A DNA stretch of 64,000 nucleotides from Diadophis punctatus similis (taxonomy: Eukaryota > Chordata > Lepidosauria > Squamata > Dipsadidae), in contig JALIGW010000141.1 in assembly GCA_023053685.1 (NCBI GenBank), positions 373,874 through 437,873 of the forward strand. Reading direction: 5' to 3'. The stretch's first letter is position 1; every line of letters begins with the position of its first letter. Of the stretch, positions 21,811-31,884 are shown piece by piece. Position numbers and translations under genes: made by a program. The notes beneath the pieces were generated by a model, which saw only the letters and a program-made list of their open reading frames with translations, was not told the origin of the DNA and searched no databases.

Positions 21811-22154
21811 TGGAAATGCTTGTCTATTAAGTTGTCATAGATTATCATAGCTGTTTCCCCCATTTCATATCTGGAATAGAAACATTGATGCATTTCTCTA
21901 TGAGGAAACAGTATAATTAATACAATCTCAAATGGATCTTCCTTGAGAGAAAGGGGAGGGCATTAAACTGAATATCTCTTAAATTACAATGTGTGTAATC
22001 GAAACAGTTGTTCAGTTGGGATGAATATTTGGTATCAATCAGCTATTTACATAAAGGGCTGCAATTGACCCAACATAAATCACATCAATTGTCATGCCCG
22101 CTTTGGGAACTACAGACATCTGGAGTCTGTTAAACTACTAGTTTGTTAAACTAC

Positions 22155-22650
22155 TAAATTGTAAGGATACAAGCAACAAGTTACAGTCATACAGTCATAA
22201 GTGGGAGGAGATGGGTGATAGGAACGATGAGAAGACTAATAGTAATAGTAATGCAGCCTTAGTGAAGAGTTTGACAGTGGTGAGGGAATTATTTGTTTAA
22301 CAGGGTGATGGCATTCAGGAAAAAACTGTCCTTGTGTCTAATTGTTCTGTGCTCTAGTTCTGTGCTAGTTCTGTGCTAGTTGTTCTGCAGTGCTCTATAG
22401 CGATGTTTTGAGGGTAGGAGTTGAAACAATTTATGTCCATGATGTGAGGGGTCTGTAGATATTTTCACGGCCCTCTTTTTGACTCGCGCAGTATACAGGT
22501 CCTCAATGGAAGGCAGGTTGGCAGCAATTGTTTTTTCTGCAGTTCTGATTATCCTCTGAAGTCTGTGTCTGTCTTGTTGGGTTGCAGAACCAAAGACAAA
22601 TTCCTCGTGTGTCCAGTCACACTTGGCCAATAAAGAATTCTATTCTATTC
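22155..22650 (-). mobile_element. LINE family B 3' part
   Basis: The frame 22376-22630 shows QDRHRLQRIIRTAEKTIAAN, LPSIEDLYTARVKKRAVKIS and GHKLFQLLPSKHRYRAL, the C-terminus of an L2-type reverse transcriptase. The downstream UTR matches 20971-21300. A short (TTCTA)n lies at 22637-22651. Confidence 0.8.
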
Positions 22651-22769
22651 TATATGAAGGGGGGGAATAGAAATTGTGGATCTACACAGTTCCATTCATT
22701 CTCACGTGTCTCAAAGAGTTCCAGAACCGAAGGAAATCACTTCCCTGATTAGAAGATACTCATCTCCAT

Positions 22770-23686
22770 CCACAAACATCCATCAAAGCTGTTTTCACCT
22801 GCCTGTTTCTCAGACTGTAAATGAAAGACCACATTGTTCAAAACACCTACTGTCTTGCTGAGGTCCAGCCCGCCACTTTGCGAGGGCTTGACATACATGA
22901 AAATGCAGCTCCCGTAGGTGATGAAAACTACCACCATGTGAGAAGCACAAGTGGAGAAGGCTTTCTGCCTGCCTGTCTTGGAAGGAATGTGCATGACAGC
23001 TGCAATGATTTTAACGTAGGAAATGATTGCGATGGCCAAAGTCCCCAGCACAGTAAAGGTGGCCAGGAGAAAATCCATCCGTTCCAGAAATTCGGTGTTG
23101 GTACAGGCAAGCTTGATCAGTGGCATGTTGTCACAGAAGAAGTGATTAATGACATTTGGACCACAGAAGGGCAAACGAAATAACAGAATAAGGGGCATTA
23201 TCAGATAAAGGAAACTGAAAAGCCAAGAGCCTACCACTGAGTACACACTTGGCGGTTCATAATGACTGTGTAGCGCAGGGGGTTGCAGATGGCTACGTAG
23301 CGGTCAAAGGACATGGTGGCCAGAATTAAGAATTCAGCGGTGCCCAAAATAAAATAGAAAAAGGCCTGTGTGAAGCAGCCCGCAGGAGAAATAGTGTTGT
23401 TGCCTGAAGCCAAGTTAAGCAGAGCCTTAGGGATGGCAGAAGAGATAAATCCGATTTCCAAGACAGAAAAGTTCCGGAGGAAGAAATACATGGGGGTATG
23501 GAGGCGATGGTCAACCAGGGTGATGTAGATGATGAGAAGGTTACCCAGGATGGTCAGAAGATAAGTGAGAAAGAGGATCCAAAAGAGGAGGATCTGCAGC
23601 CATCGGATACGGGTGAAGCCTAGAAGAATGAACTCAGTTACCGTAGCTGTCTGGTTCGATATGTCTGACATTCCATTATGCGTCAT
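22770..23686 (-). pseudogene. Olfactory receptor pseudogene, two lesions
   Basis: The N-terminal half (23231-23686) has [17 protein letters not shown] of TM1, [16 protein letters not shown] and [15 protein letters not shown]. At about 23238 the frame breaks after RQVCTQ, an apparent one-base loss. It resumes in another frame with [25 protein letters not shown] and KAFSTCASHMVVV. Near 22820 about 17 bases are missing between GVLNNVV and FIYSLRN, removing the PLLNP part of TM7 and shifting the tail. The receptor therefore cannot be made whole. Its closest look is to the 2124 OR type. Both lesions are visible directly. Confidence 0.88.
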
Positions 23687-24311
23687 TGCTGGGTCAAAAA
23701 TCTCTAGAAAAATGGGGAAAGATCTGATGTGTCCAACCTTTCCCGCAGAACATTAGAAAAAAAATGTAATTCCTTTTAAAGTTGTCGTGATCGAAAAGAA
23801 GAAACAAAAAAAAACCCCCAGAATAATTGGGAGAACTGTTAAATTTACATTATGGAAAACGCTAGTAAGAAAGTCTGCAACGATTAGTGGAGGAAAGTTT
23901 TATTGGAGAAACAAAATAAAATAGCGGAGTAGAGTGAGAAGGAGAAATATCTTTTCCAAACCCTTTCCTCTTTTGAAAAATATATGCCCATATCCTTGAA
24001 GGTTTTCTGTATGTTCCTTCTGTTGCAATTCCCATCTTAATTAAAGACGTTGGCTTGTTAATTTGTTTACCAGCAACACTGGTTCTTCGGGGAATTCGTT
24101 CGGTGAAGAAAAGTTCATTTGATTCTTCGAAAACTTGAGTCGATCTCCTCAAACAATTAGGGGCCAGCCCTTCAAGGTAGACCAAACTTGGTAACCACAA
24201 ACATCAAGCTGATTGACCAACCCAAAGCTAAGAATGGTGACTCTTTGTAACTGGGTTCTTTATTGTTTCACATCTATAGATGAAATCTTGCCAGTATACT
24301 ACTATAGGCAC
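23687..24311. other. Unassigned spacer upstream of the OR pseudogene
   Basis: No coding frame of note. It may contain the old promoter or 5' UTR of the receptor, but no element is recognisable. Confidence 0.4.
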
Positions 24312-24315
24312 ACAC

Positions 24316-24800
24316 TTGTTCTGACCCGGCTCCCAAACACGACAAACTCTCTGTAGTTAACTAAATGTTCCCTTTATTAGGAGCGGCAGCAACCCTGGCA
24401 AAGAGTCTCTCTCTCTCACACACACAGCAGGCTAACAAGTCTGTCTGGCAGGGAGAGTTGTCTGCCACACCTATTCAACTCCGCTCCTTCCTTTTATCCA
24501 CAGAGCTAGGGTAGGGCTTCGCTAGCAGCGGTGGCTCTTCCGTCCCAAGGACCGGCCCATAGATTTCCACTGCTCTCCTCTGCCTTCTGCACATCCGTGT
24601 GTCAGGCACTGGACCCAGCTGTTCCTCCTCTTCCTCATCAGCCAACTCCACACCTGGGGGCTGTTGACTCTCTATCTGAGGGCTGACAGATGGCCCAGGC
24701 TCCGCCTCTCTTTCCCTCTTCCCACTAGGAGCTCTCAGGTTGCCTTGATGCTGACCCTGACGCCCATACCGCCTCCTCATTTGATTCGGCTGCTGGAGGG
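24316..24800 (-). mobile_element. LTR fragment or solo LTR, TGTTCTGACCC family
   Basis: The plus strand starts TGTTCTGACCCGGCTCCC, so the minus-strand LTR ends ...CA. A minus-strand AATAAAGG polyadenylation signal lies about 60 bases inside. A second copy with the same end is at 27120. The other LTR boundary is not resolved, and no internal genes are present. Confidence 0.6.
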
Positions 24801-25231
24801 GCCGGCAGCCAACAGGCCACAAAAACAATACTATATGCACTACTATGTTGAGGTACCATGGAGTGGCAGTTGTCAACTTCTTTCGTATGTAATACCTGGA
24901 CTGAGTTGTCTGCTGTTGTTCTGGAATGTCACCCCTCCCTCCTGAGAATCTACCTCCTTAATGGATTCCATCACACTAATAATCATTGGATTTATAAGAT
25001 GGCAGTAACAGAATCTTGCAATTCTGAATGCATATTGCAGTCACAACTTTATTCCATATAGTGGAATGCTTGTGAACGCTTAAGTTTCCTCTTTGCACTA
25101 GGTGTTAAAAATGGACAGTGATATATATTTATATCAGAGATGAGTCCCACCACTGTTGTATCATCTGCAAATTTAGTAATAGTATTACTAGCGTGAGTGG
25201 AAATGCAGTCATGCACATAGAGAGTATAGAG

Positions 25232-25623
25232 CAGTGATGGCGAACCTTTTTTCCCTCAGGTGCCAAAAGCGCGTGTGCGTGCTCTATCAAGCACGTGCGA
25301 GTGCCCACACCCAAAATTCAATGCCTGGGGAGGGCGAAAACGGCCTCCCCCTCTCCCGCAGAGGTCCTCTGGAGGCTGGAAATGGCCCGTTTTCCGACTT
25401 CCAGAGGCTTCCCTGGAGCCTGGGGAGGGCGAAAACGCCCCCTGACCCCCTGGAGGCCCTCCAGAAGCCTAAAATGCCCTCCCAGAGCCTCCGCGTGAGC
25501 CAAAAATCAGCTGGCCAGTGAGCACATGCACGCTGGAGCTGAGCTAGGGCAACGGCTCGCGTGCCAGCAGATATGGCTCCGCGTGCCACCTGTGGCACAT
25601 GTGCCATAGGTTCGCCATCACTG
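25232..25623. mobile_element. hAT-type element, CAGTGATGGCGAACC family, copy 1
   Basis: Begins CAGTGATGGCGAACCTTTT and ends AGGTTCGCCATCACTG. Exact 8-bp duplication GTATAGAG at 25224-25231 and 25624-25631. GC-rich interior of low-complexity 'ctggaggccctcc' units. No transposase. Confidence 0.88.
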
Positions 25624-25754
25624 GTATAGAGTAAGGGACCAACGCTGTGGTGTACCAGTGTTAAGAATAAGGGCTGAAGAGGTATGATTACCTAATCTGA
25701 CCCTCTGAGACCGGCCAGACAGGAAATCCATAATCCAAAGGCAGAAAAAACAAC

Positions 25755-26347
25755 TACTGCCAACCTGCCTTCCATTGAGGACCTGTATACTGCATGAGTC
25801 AAAAAGAGGGCCGTGAAAATATTTACTGACCCCTCAAATCCTGGACATAAATTGTTTCAACTCCTACCCTCAAAATGACGCTACAGAGCACTGCACACCA
25901 AGACAACTAGACACAAGAACAGTTTTTCTCTGAACGCCATCACTCTGCTAAAAAAATAATTCCCTCACCACTGTCAAACTATTTACTAAGGCTGCATTAC
26001 TATTACTATTAGTCTTCACATCGTTCTTATCACCCATCTCCTCCCACTTATAACTTGTTGCTTGTATCCTTACAATTTATATCAATATTGATTGTTTCCT
26101 GGTTGCTTATTTGTGCCCTATGACAATCATTAAGTGTTGTACCTCATGATTCTTGACAAATGTATCTTTTCTTTTATGTACACTGAGAGCATATGCAACA
26201 AAGACAAATTCCTTGTGTGTCCAATCACACTTGGCCAATAAAAAAAATTTATTCTATTCTATTCTATTCTATTCTATTCTATTCTATTCTATTCTATTCT
26301 ATTCTATTCTATTCTATTCTATTCTATTCTATTCTATTCTATTCTAT
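25755..26347 (+). mobile_element. LINE family B 3' end with (ATTCT)n
   Basis: Plus-strand counterpart of 20902-21512. ORF2 C-terminus with stops, then a UTR ending 'cacacttggccaataaa' and a long (ATTCT)n array at 26254-26347. Inserted within another L2-type RT. Confidence 0.82.
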
Positions 26348-26964
26348 TGAATAATAAAGTCCAAGATCCATAAGTTTAGCATAACTTCCATGTGGAAGTA
26401 TTGTGTTAAATGCAGAGCTAACATCTACAAAAAGCACCCTCACATAGCCCCCCCCCCCAACTGTTCCAAATGAGTCAGAGCAGTGTGAAGAGTGATGGCT
26501 ATAGGTCACCTGATTTACATTCAGATGCCTGGCAACTGACTCACCTTTATGATGACTACAGTATCCCAGGATCAGGTGATCCCCTTTTGTGACATTCCAA
26601 CAAGTAAAGTCAATAGGGAAGCCAGAGTCACTTAACAACTGAGTTATTAATTTAAGAACTGCAGTGATTCACTTAAAAATATAGCAAGAAAATATGGGGC
26701 AAAACTCACTTAACAAATTTCTCACTTAGCAACATAAATTTTGGGCTCAACTGTAGTCGTAAGCCGAGGACTACTACATGTATGTGTATATGTGTGTTAT
26801 GCAAGGGTATACATACATTTTATTTTGAGGGGAGACAGATAGACCAATAAATAAATGTTTTAGGGATTTAGGGATTGCTATGTGTGTTGGGACTGGTCTT
26901 GAAGCGTTATGTGAATTTCGTTGTACGGGTGTACTGTGTATATATGTACAATGACAATAAAGTA

Positions 26965-27071
26965 TTTATTATCATCATTATCATTATCATTATCATTATC
27001 ATTATCATTATCATTATCATTATCATTATCATTATCATTATCATTATCATTATCATTATCATTATCATTAT
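26965..27071. repeat. (ATTATC)n microsatellite
   Basis: About 17 hexamers following an 'aatgacaataaagta' stretch, which may be a LINE or retrogene 3' end. Confidence 0.9.
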
Positions 27072-27119
27072 ATCAGAGGAACATCCGTGGGAGTACAACT
27101 TTTGCGACTCATAGTAGAG

Positions 27120-27350
27120 GTGTTCTGACCCAGCTCCCCAAACACGACAAACTCTCTGTAGTTGAAGCAATGATTCCTTTATTAGGAGCGCCAGCAGCTC
27201 CAACAATAAGTTTCTCTCTCACCACAGGATAACAAGTCCATCCGGCCAGGAGATGCATAGTTGTCTGCCACATCTATTCATCTCCTCCCCCTGCCTTATA
27301 TCCCCAGGCAAACCCCCAAATTCCACTCCTGACTGGCCCCCCCTGCCCCT
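27120..27350 (-). mobile_element. LTR fragment, TGTTCTGACCC family
   Basis: Starts TGTTCTGACCCAGCTCCCC and shares about 60 bases plus the inverted polyadenylation signal with 24316. It diverges or is truncated after about 230 bases. Confidence 0.6.
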
Positions 27351-27359
27351 CCCAGGCAT

Positions 27360-27630
27360 CTCCACTCAGTCCGTTTTGGATGCTAGGTACATGTAGGGCC
27401 TGCACGGAGCCTCAGGGAGGGTGAAAAATGGGCCTCTCAGAGGCTCCAGAAGGCAGGAAACAGGCCTATTTCCAGCTTTTGAAGGACCTTCAGAGCCATG
27501 GGGAGGCCATTTTTGCCTACCCGAAGGCTCGAGGAAAGATGCCAGAGCCCGTGGAGGGCAAAAACACCCCCCTGCCGTGGTGCATGAGGCCGACTAGGCC
27601 ACGACCACCATGTCCATGCCCACGCTCAAT
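27360..27630. mobile_element. Diverged hAT-type interior fragment
   Basis: 'cctcagggagggtgaaaaatgg' and 'cttcagagccatggggagg' resemble the interior of the elements at 25232 and 50796. No termini are visible. Confidence 0.35.
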
Positions 27631-27943
27631 TAGAAACTCAAGTCTACTCAAGTCTTGAGAAAGGACGTCATAATCAAAAAGCAAAAAGTCTTGCAGGGTT
27701 GGTTTCAATTGATCAACAAATTCTACCTATTGACAACATATTCTAACCCTGGAGTCATGTTTTATGCCTTTATTATGGATTCTTTCTGCACCACTCTTGG
27801 TTCTTGATTATCATATCCTCTATGTATTCTCAAGTCTCCTTCTAAAACCAACTCAGTGTGCGTTCATTACATCTGAAAAGAAGCATATGCCACAGCTTAA
27901 CAATGTATATCTACTTCCAGGTCCCAACAATGACAAATCATCT

Positions 27944-28453
27944 TGTTGTAAGGAATATCCTTCTGGGTTCAGTTCCAAGTGGGGAAAAAGACACTGGATT
28001 CATGAAAGTTGCTTGGAAAGAAAGTTTTAATGGTAGACAGGAGCACATGGCAGGAGCCCCTGTACAGAAAAAATAGATTACATGCTTACAGTTTTATAAT
28101 CTCTGTTGGGCCCCACCTCTTAGTTTCCTGTTCCTGTGTATATAATGCACTGATTGGTGGTCAGGCTCCCAGGAGGCCATGCAATGGCAACTCTATAGGC
28201 TTTTGTCTGTCCCAGGCTTGGCTGAATGAAAGGGCCTTGGGCAAATTCTATTATGCTTCTTTGTTATGTAGAAGACTGCTCCAGGCTAGGTGGGAGAAAT
28301 GTGGCAAGGGTGGGGGCAGGGAGCTTCAGGAAGCTGCTTTGTATTTAAAACATGTTTCTCTTTTCCTCATTCAGGGAAACATATTCTTTCCTTTTTCAAT
28401 ATTTCCTAGGATATTTCCTTTTTCTAGGAGGGGGTGGGTACTAACTTCCTACA
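27944..28453 (-). mobile_element. Solo LTR inserted in the stop codon of the adjacent OR
   Basis: The plus strand begins TGTTGTAAGGAATATCC and ends CTAACTTCCTACA, giving TG...CA. It is flanked by the 4-bp duplication ATCT (27940-27943 and 28454-28457). On the minus strand the LTR starts TGTAGGAAGTTAG, whose TAG is the in-frame stop of the OR at 28449-29399. The uninterrupted form of the site, 'tgagatgattgg', survives at 63110-63125. Same family as 44341-46813 and 53736-54355. Confidence 0.85.
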
Positions 28454-29399
28454 ATCTCAATTTCTTGCAAAACCCAACCCATCGTCTCAGTTCAGTCCTC
28501 AAAGCATCCTGTACTTGTTTGTTCCTCAAACAATATATGAAGGGGATCAAAAGTGGAGCCATGACAGTATTCAAAAGAGCCATTATTTTGTTGAAATCTA
28601 ATTTGCTGCTGCCTTTGGGTCTTATGTACATGAAAATACAACTGCTGTATGTGATGGAGACCACACTCATGTGTGAGGCACAAGTGGAGAAGGTCTTCTT
28701 CCTCCCTGTAGTTGATGGGATTTTCAGGATGGTGGATATGATTTTGATGTAAGACACAACATTGATAATTAAGGTCCCAAGCAAAGAGAATATGGCAATC
28801 ACAACATCAATCAGTTCTAGGAGGCCGGTGTCCACACATGATAGTTTGATTAGTGGTCCATTGTCACAAAAGAAATGATTGACGATGTTGTTAGGACCGC
28901 AAAATGGCATTTGAAAGAAAAGAATGGACGGAACTAGAATTAGTGACAAACCCCCAGCCCAACAACTAAGGACCAATAAGGAGCAGATTTGTTCATTCAT
29001 GATGGTTGGATAGTGAAGAGGGTTACAGATGGCTATGTATCGATCAACAGACATTGTGGCCAGTAGAAGGAATTCAGTGGTGCCAAGAACAAAGTGGAGG
29101 AACATCTGTGTGAAGCAACCAGCTAAGGAGATGCTTCTGCTGCCAGTGGCCATGTTGGCTAGCATTTTAGGAATGATGGTACTCGTATACCCAATCTCTA
29201 CCCATGCCACATGTCGGAGTAAAAAATACATTGGGCTATACAGCTGGGCATTCACCAGTGTGATGATAATAATCAACATGTTTCCTATCAAGGTTAAAAT
29301 GTAAACCCCAAGCAGGATGAGAAAAAGGCCAATGGCAAGTTGACGGTTGTTGGTCAGCCCTAACAATATGAACTCTCTCACTGTGGTGCTGTTTGCCAT
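28449..29399 (-). CDS. Olfactory receptor, class II, intact, LTR-derived stop
   Basis: An intronless frame of 316 residues. Visible are N-glycosylation NST (3-5), GN of TM1 (39-40), PMYFL (56-60), MSVDRYIAIC (116-125), C95 and C178 for the loop disulfide, KTFSTCASH (235-243) and PLLIPFIYCLRN (282-293). The last replaces the usual Asn of PLLNP with Ile, a change shared with the paralogue at 58324. The first ATG gives the canonical N-terminus. The last residue codon and the TAG stop are formed with LTR bases; the inferred older stop was TGA right after the preceding Arg. The predicted role is odorant detection. Its 3' UTR is now LTR sequence with its own signals, so expression may be altered (inference). 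Confidence 0.92.
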   Translation of the reverse strand: MANSTTVREFILLGLTNNRQLAIGLFLILLGVYILTLIGNMLIIIITLVNAQLYSPMYFLLRHVAWVEIGYTSTIIPKMLANMATGSRSISLAGCFTQMFLHFVLGTTEFLLLATMSVDRYIAICNPLHYPTIMNEQICSLLVLSCWAGGLSLILVPSILFFQMPFCGPNNIVNHFFCDNGPLIKLSCVDTGLLELIDVVIAIFSLLGTLIINVVSYIKIISTILKIPSTTGRKKTFSTCASHMSVVSITYSSCIFMYIRPKGSSKLDFNKIMALLNTVMAPLLIPFIYCLRNKQVQDALRTELRRWVGFCKKLRL

Positions 29400-29529
29400 T
29401 TAGTTCATTCCTAAAAATAGAATGAAATGATAAAGAGATTACTCCAACTTCATTTTCATTTTAATCACAAATTTAAAAATAAATACAATTACACCAGCTT
29501 TGATTGTCATCAGATGATTAGTCTAAGGG

Positions 29530-30375
29530 GAAAAGACAAAGAAGAGGGGGTCAAGCTATTCTCCAAAGCACCTGAAGGCAGAACAAGAAGCAATGGATGA
29601 AAACTAAGCAAGGAGAGAAGCAACCTAAAACTAAGGTGAAATTTCCTGACAGGGAGAACAATCAACCAGTGGAACAGCTTGCCTCCAGAAGTTGTGGGTG
29701 CTCCATCACTGGAGACTTTCAAAAAAAGACTGGACAAACATTTATCAGAAATGGTATAGGGCAGTGATGGCGAACCTTTTTTGGTTCGCGTGCCAAAAGG
29801 GTGTGTGTGCGTGCGCTAGCGTACGCACACATGCCCACACCCATTTCCTCTCCTCCTGCGCATGTGCACAACCCCCCCACGCTGCCCCCTGCGCATGCGC
29901 ACCCCCACCCCACCCCTGCACAAAGGCCTTACCGAAGCCTGAGACAGTAAAAAATGGCAAAATGGGCAAACCAGAAGTTCGGAAAAACGCACTTCCGGTT
30001 TGCCCGTTGGGCTGTTTTTTGCACTCCGGGGCTTCAGGAAGCTTCCCTGAACCCTCCAGACTGCTAAAAACAGCCCAACGGCAAACCGGAAGTGCATTTT
30101 CCAAACTTCCGGTTTGCCTGTTTCGACATTTTTCGCATTCCGTGGCTTCAGGAAGCTTCCCTAAACCCTCCCGGAGTGCAAAAAACACCCCAACGGCAAA
30201 CTGGGAGTGCATTTTTCCAAACTTCTGGTTTGCCCGTGGAGCTGACAGGGCAACGCCTCGCGTGCCCTCTGATATGGCTCCGCGTGCCACCTGTGGCACA
30301 TGTGCCATAGGTTCGCCATCACTGGTATAGGGTTTCCTAGAAGACGTCCAAGGTCCCTTCCAGCTCAGCTATTCT
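29530..30375 (+). mobile_element. CR1 LINE 3' end, interrupted by a hAT-type element
   Basis: The plus strand encodes the [15 protein letters not shown] and QWNSLPPEVV-like regions from 29545 to 29753. The CR1 UTR 'tttcctagaagacgtccaagg' resumes at 30333. Confidence 0.8.
29762..30324. mobile_element. hAT-type element, CAGTGATGGCGAACC family, copy 2
   Basis: Termini as at 25232. Exact duplication GTATAGGG at 29754-29761 and 30325-30332. The interior holds about two tandem inverted-rich units ('aaaccggaagtgcatttt', 'ggcttcaggaagcttcc'). Confidence 0.88.
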
Positions 30376-30904
30376 GTTCATCTCTGATATAAGAAGAAAT
30401 TATGGTTTGAATCATATCAAAGTACTTCTAGTCATCATTGTAAAAGACTCTAAGAAGGCACAGCGCATTCTCACCGGTCCATGATTATTTACAGTATCCT
30501 TCTGTGGATACAGTATTTAACTATTTTGCATTTGCTCCATACTCTCTTCCCATCTCACCTGAGAAAGTCATTTTTTTCTCTTTCAGTCAGAAGAAAGTTC
30601 ACACACATCTTTCAACTTTTCATACTGCAATTAATAGAATTGTCCTAATGTTAGATACGATGGCAATTTCAAACACATACTGTATATTCCAAACACGTTT
30701 TCATAAATTGTACGGTTATTTGACGTGTCACAATATAGAATTTCTGAGGTAAAAAACTTTTTACGGTAATGTTGTAGGTTGAATGATGGACAGTGAATAT
30801 TGAACAGCCCTTTACCTATACTATGCCAAGTAGTTATTCTTACTAATCTTGTGTTTCAAATTGATAATGTTCCAAATCCTGAAAAAAAGGTGATCCTATC
30901 ATTC
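30376..30904. other. Unassigned spacer
   Basis: Single-copy AT-rich sequence with no recognised coding or repeat content. Confidence 0.4.
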
Positions 30905-31390
30905 TTCTCAATTCAAACAACATGTAAAAGGGATGTTGAGACTCTGGAAAGAGTGCAGAGAAGAGCAACAAAGATGATTAGGGGACTGGAGGCTAAAACA
31001 TATGAAGAACGGTTGCAGGAACTGGGCATGTCTAGTTTAATGAAAAGAAGGACTAGGGGAGACATGATAGCAGTGTTCCAATATCTCAGGGGTTGCAACA
31101 AAGAAGAGGGAGTCAAACTATTCTCTAAAGCTCCTGAGGGTAGAACAAGAAGCAATGGATGGAAACTAAACAAGGAGAGAAGTAACTTAGAACTAAGGAG
31201 AAATTTCCTGACAGTTAGAACAATTAATCAGTGGAACAGCTTGCCTCCAGAAGTTGTGAATGCTCCAACACTGGAAGTTTTTAAGAAGGTGTTGGATAAC
31301 CATTTGTTTGAAGTGGTGTAGGGTTTCCTGCCTAAGCAGGGGGTTGGACTAGAAGACCTCCAAGGTCCCTTCCAACTCTGTTATTATTAT
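30905..31390 (+). mobile_element. CR1 LINE 3' end with intact C-terminal frame
   Basis: Frame to 31321 encodes [38 protein letters not shown] and FKKVLDNHLFEVV, then the CR1 UTR and (ATT)n. Open over about 140 codons, so relatively young. 5'-truncated. Confidence 0.9.
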
Positions 31391-31884
31391 TATTATTATA
31401 ACATAATTGGATGGGTCAGCAGGTGCTCTGGGTTTAAGACCTATCCTGCTGCACTAGCAGAAAATAATTTAGTGTTATTTGAAGAGGAATAATTTTTGAG
31501 AGCTGATGTTTCTGGCCCCTGCTTTTGGTAATTGTTGAACAAGGAAGGAATATGGGGGGAAAATATAAGAAAAAAAAAGAATCTGCATTGCCACATTGGG
31601 ATGATCTCCGCTATAGATTGATTATGTGACATCAAGTCATTTTTTTACTCCTACCGAACATGTACATTTTTTCCCATGATGATTTGTCCTTAACCTGGTC
31701 CTTCAACTCTTCCAATGGTGCGTTCATCATTGCTGTAACCGAGCCTGTCCACTTTGCTTCTGGTCTTCCTAATCTTTTGATTCCTTCCACCTTTCTGAGC
31801 ATTAGAACTATCTCTGGAGAGCTAGGTCTTCACATAATGTGACTCTCCATTATAGACACAATAGAAAAGTAATCAGTTCCTTGT
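31391..31884. other. Unassigned spacer
   Basis: No feature recognised. Confidence 0.35.

Larger units (their letters stand above)
25105..26640 (-). mobile_element. L2-type LINE reverse transcriptase, split by two insertions
   Basis: The minus strand reads VRVLFVDVSSAFNTILP (about 26440-26390) and DLGLYYS at 26350. It resumes with LWIMDFLSGRSQ and LNTGTPQRWSL (25750-25632), then LYVHDCISTHASN and the catalytic FADDT box (about 25165). The pieces join into one RT domain across an inverted LINE tail (25755-26347) and a hAT-type element (25232-25623). Stops and substitutions mark it as dead. Confidence 0.75.

Noticed and set aside
22376..22630. Small conserved protein gene
   Set aside because: Matches the C-terminus of an L2-type reverse transcriptase repeated elsewhere in the window.
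24475..24876. 133-codon acidic frame
   Set aside because: Overlaps LTR sequence. The first residues look signal-like but there is no support from homology.
26921..27232. Open frames over (ATTATC)n
   Set aside because: Microsatellite translation in three frames.
29745..30308. 187-codon frame with repeated KLPEAxECxK units
   Set aside because: Falls wholly inside a hAT-type element with target duplications. The protein repeat reflects the DNA tandem units.
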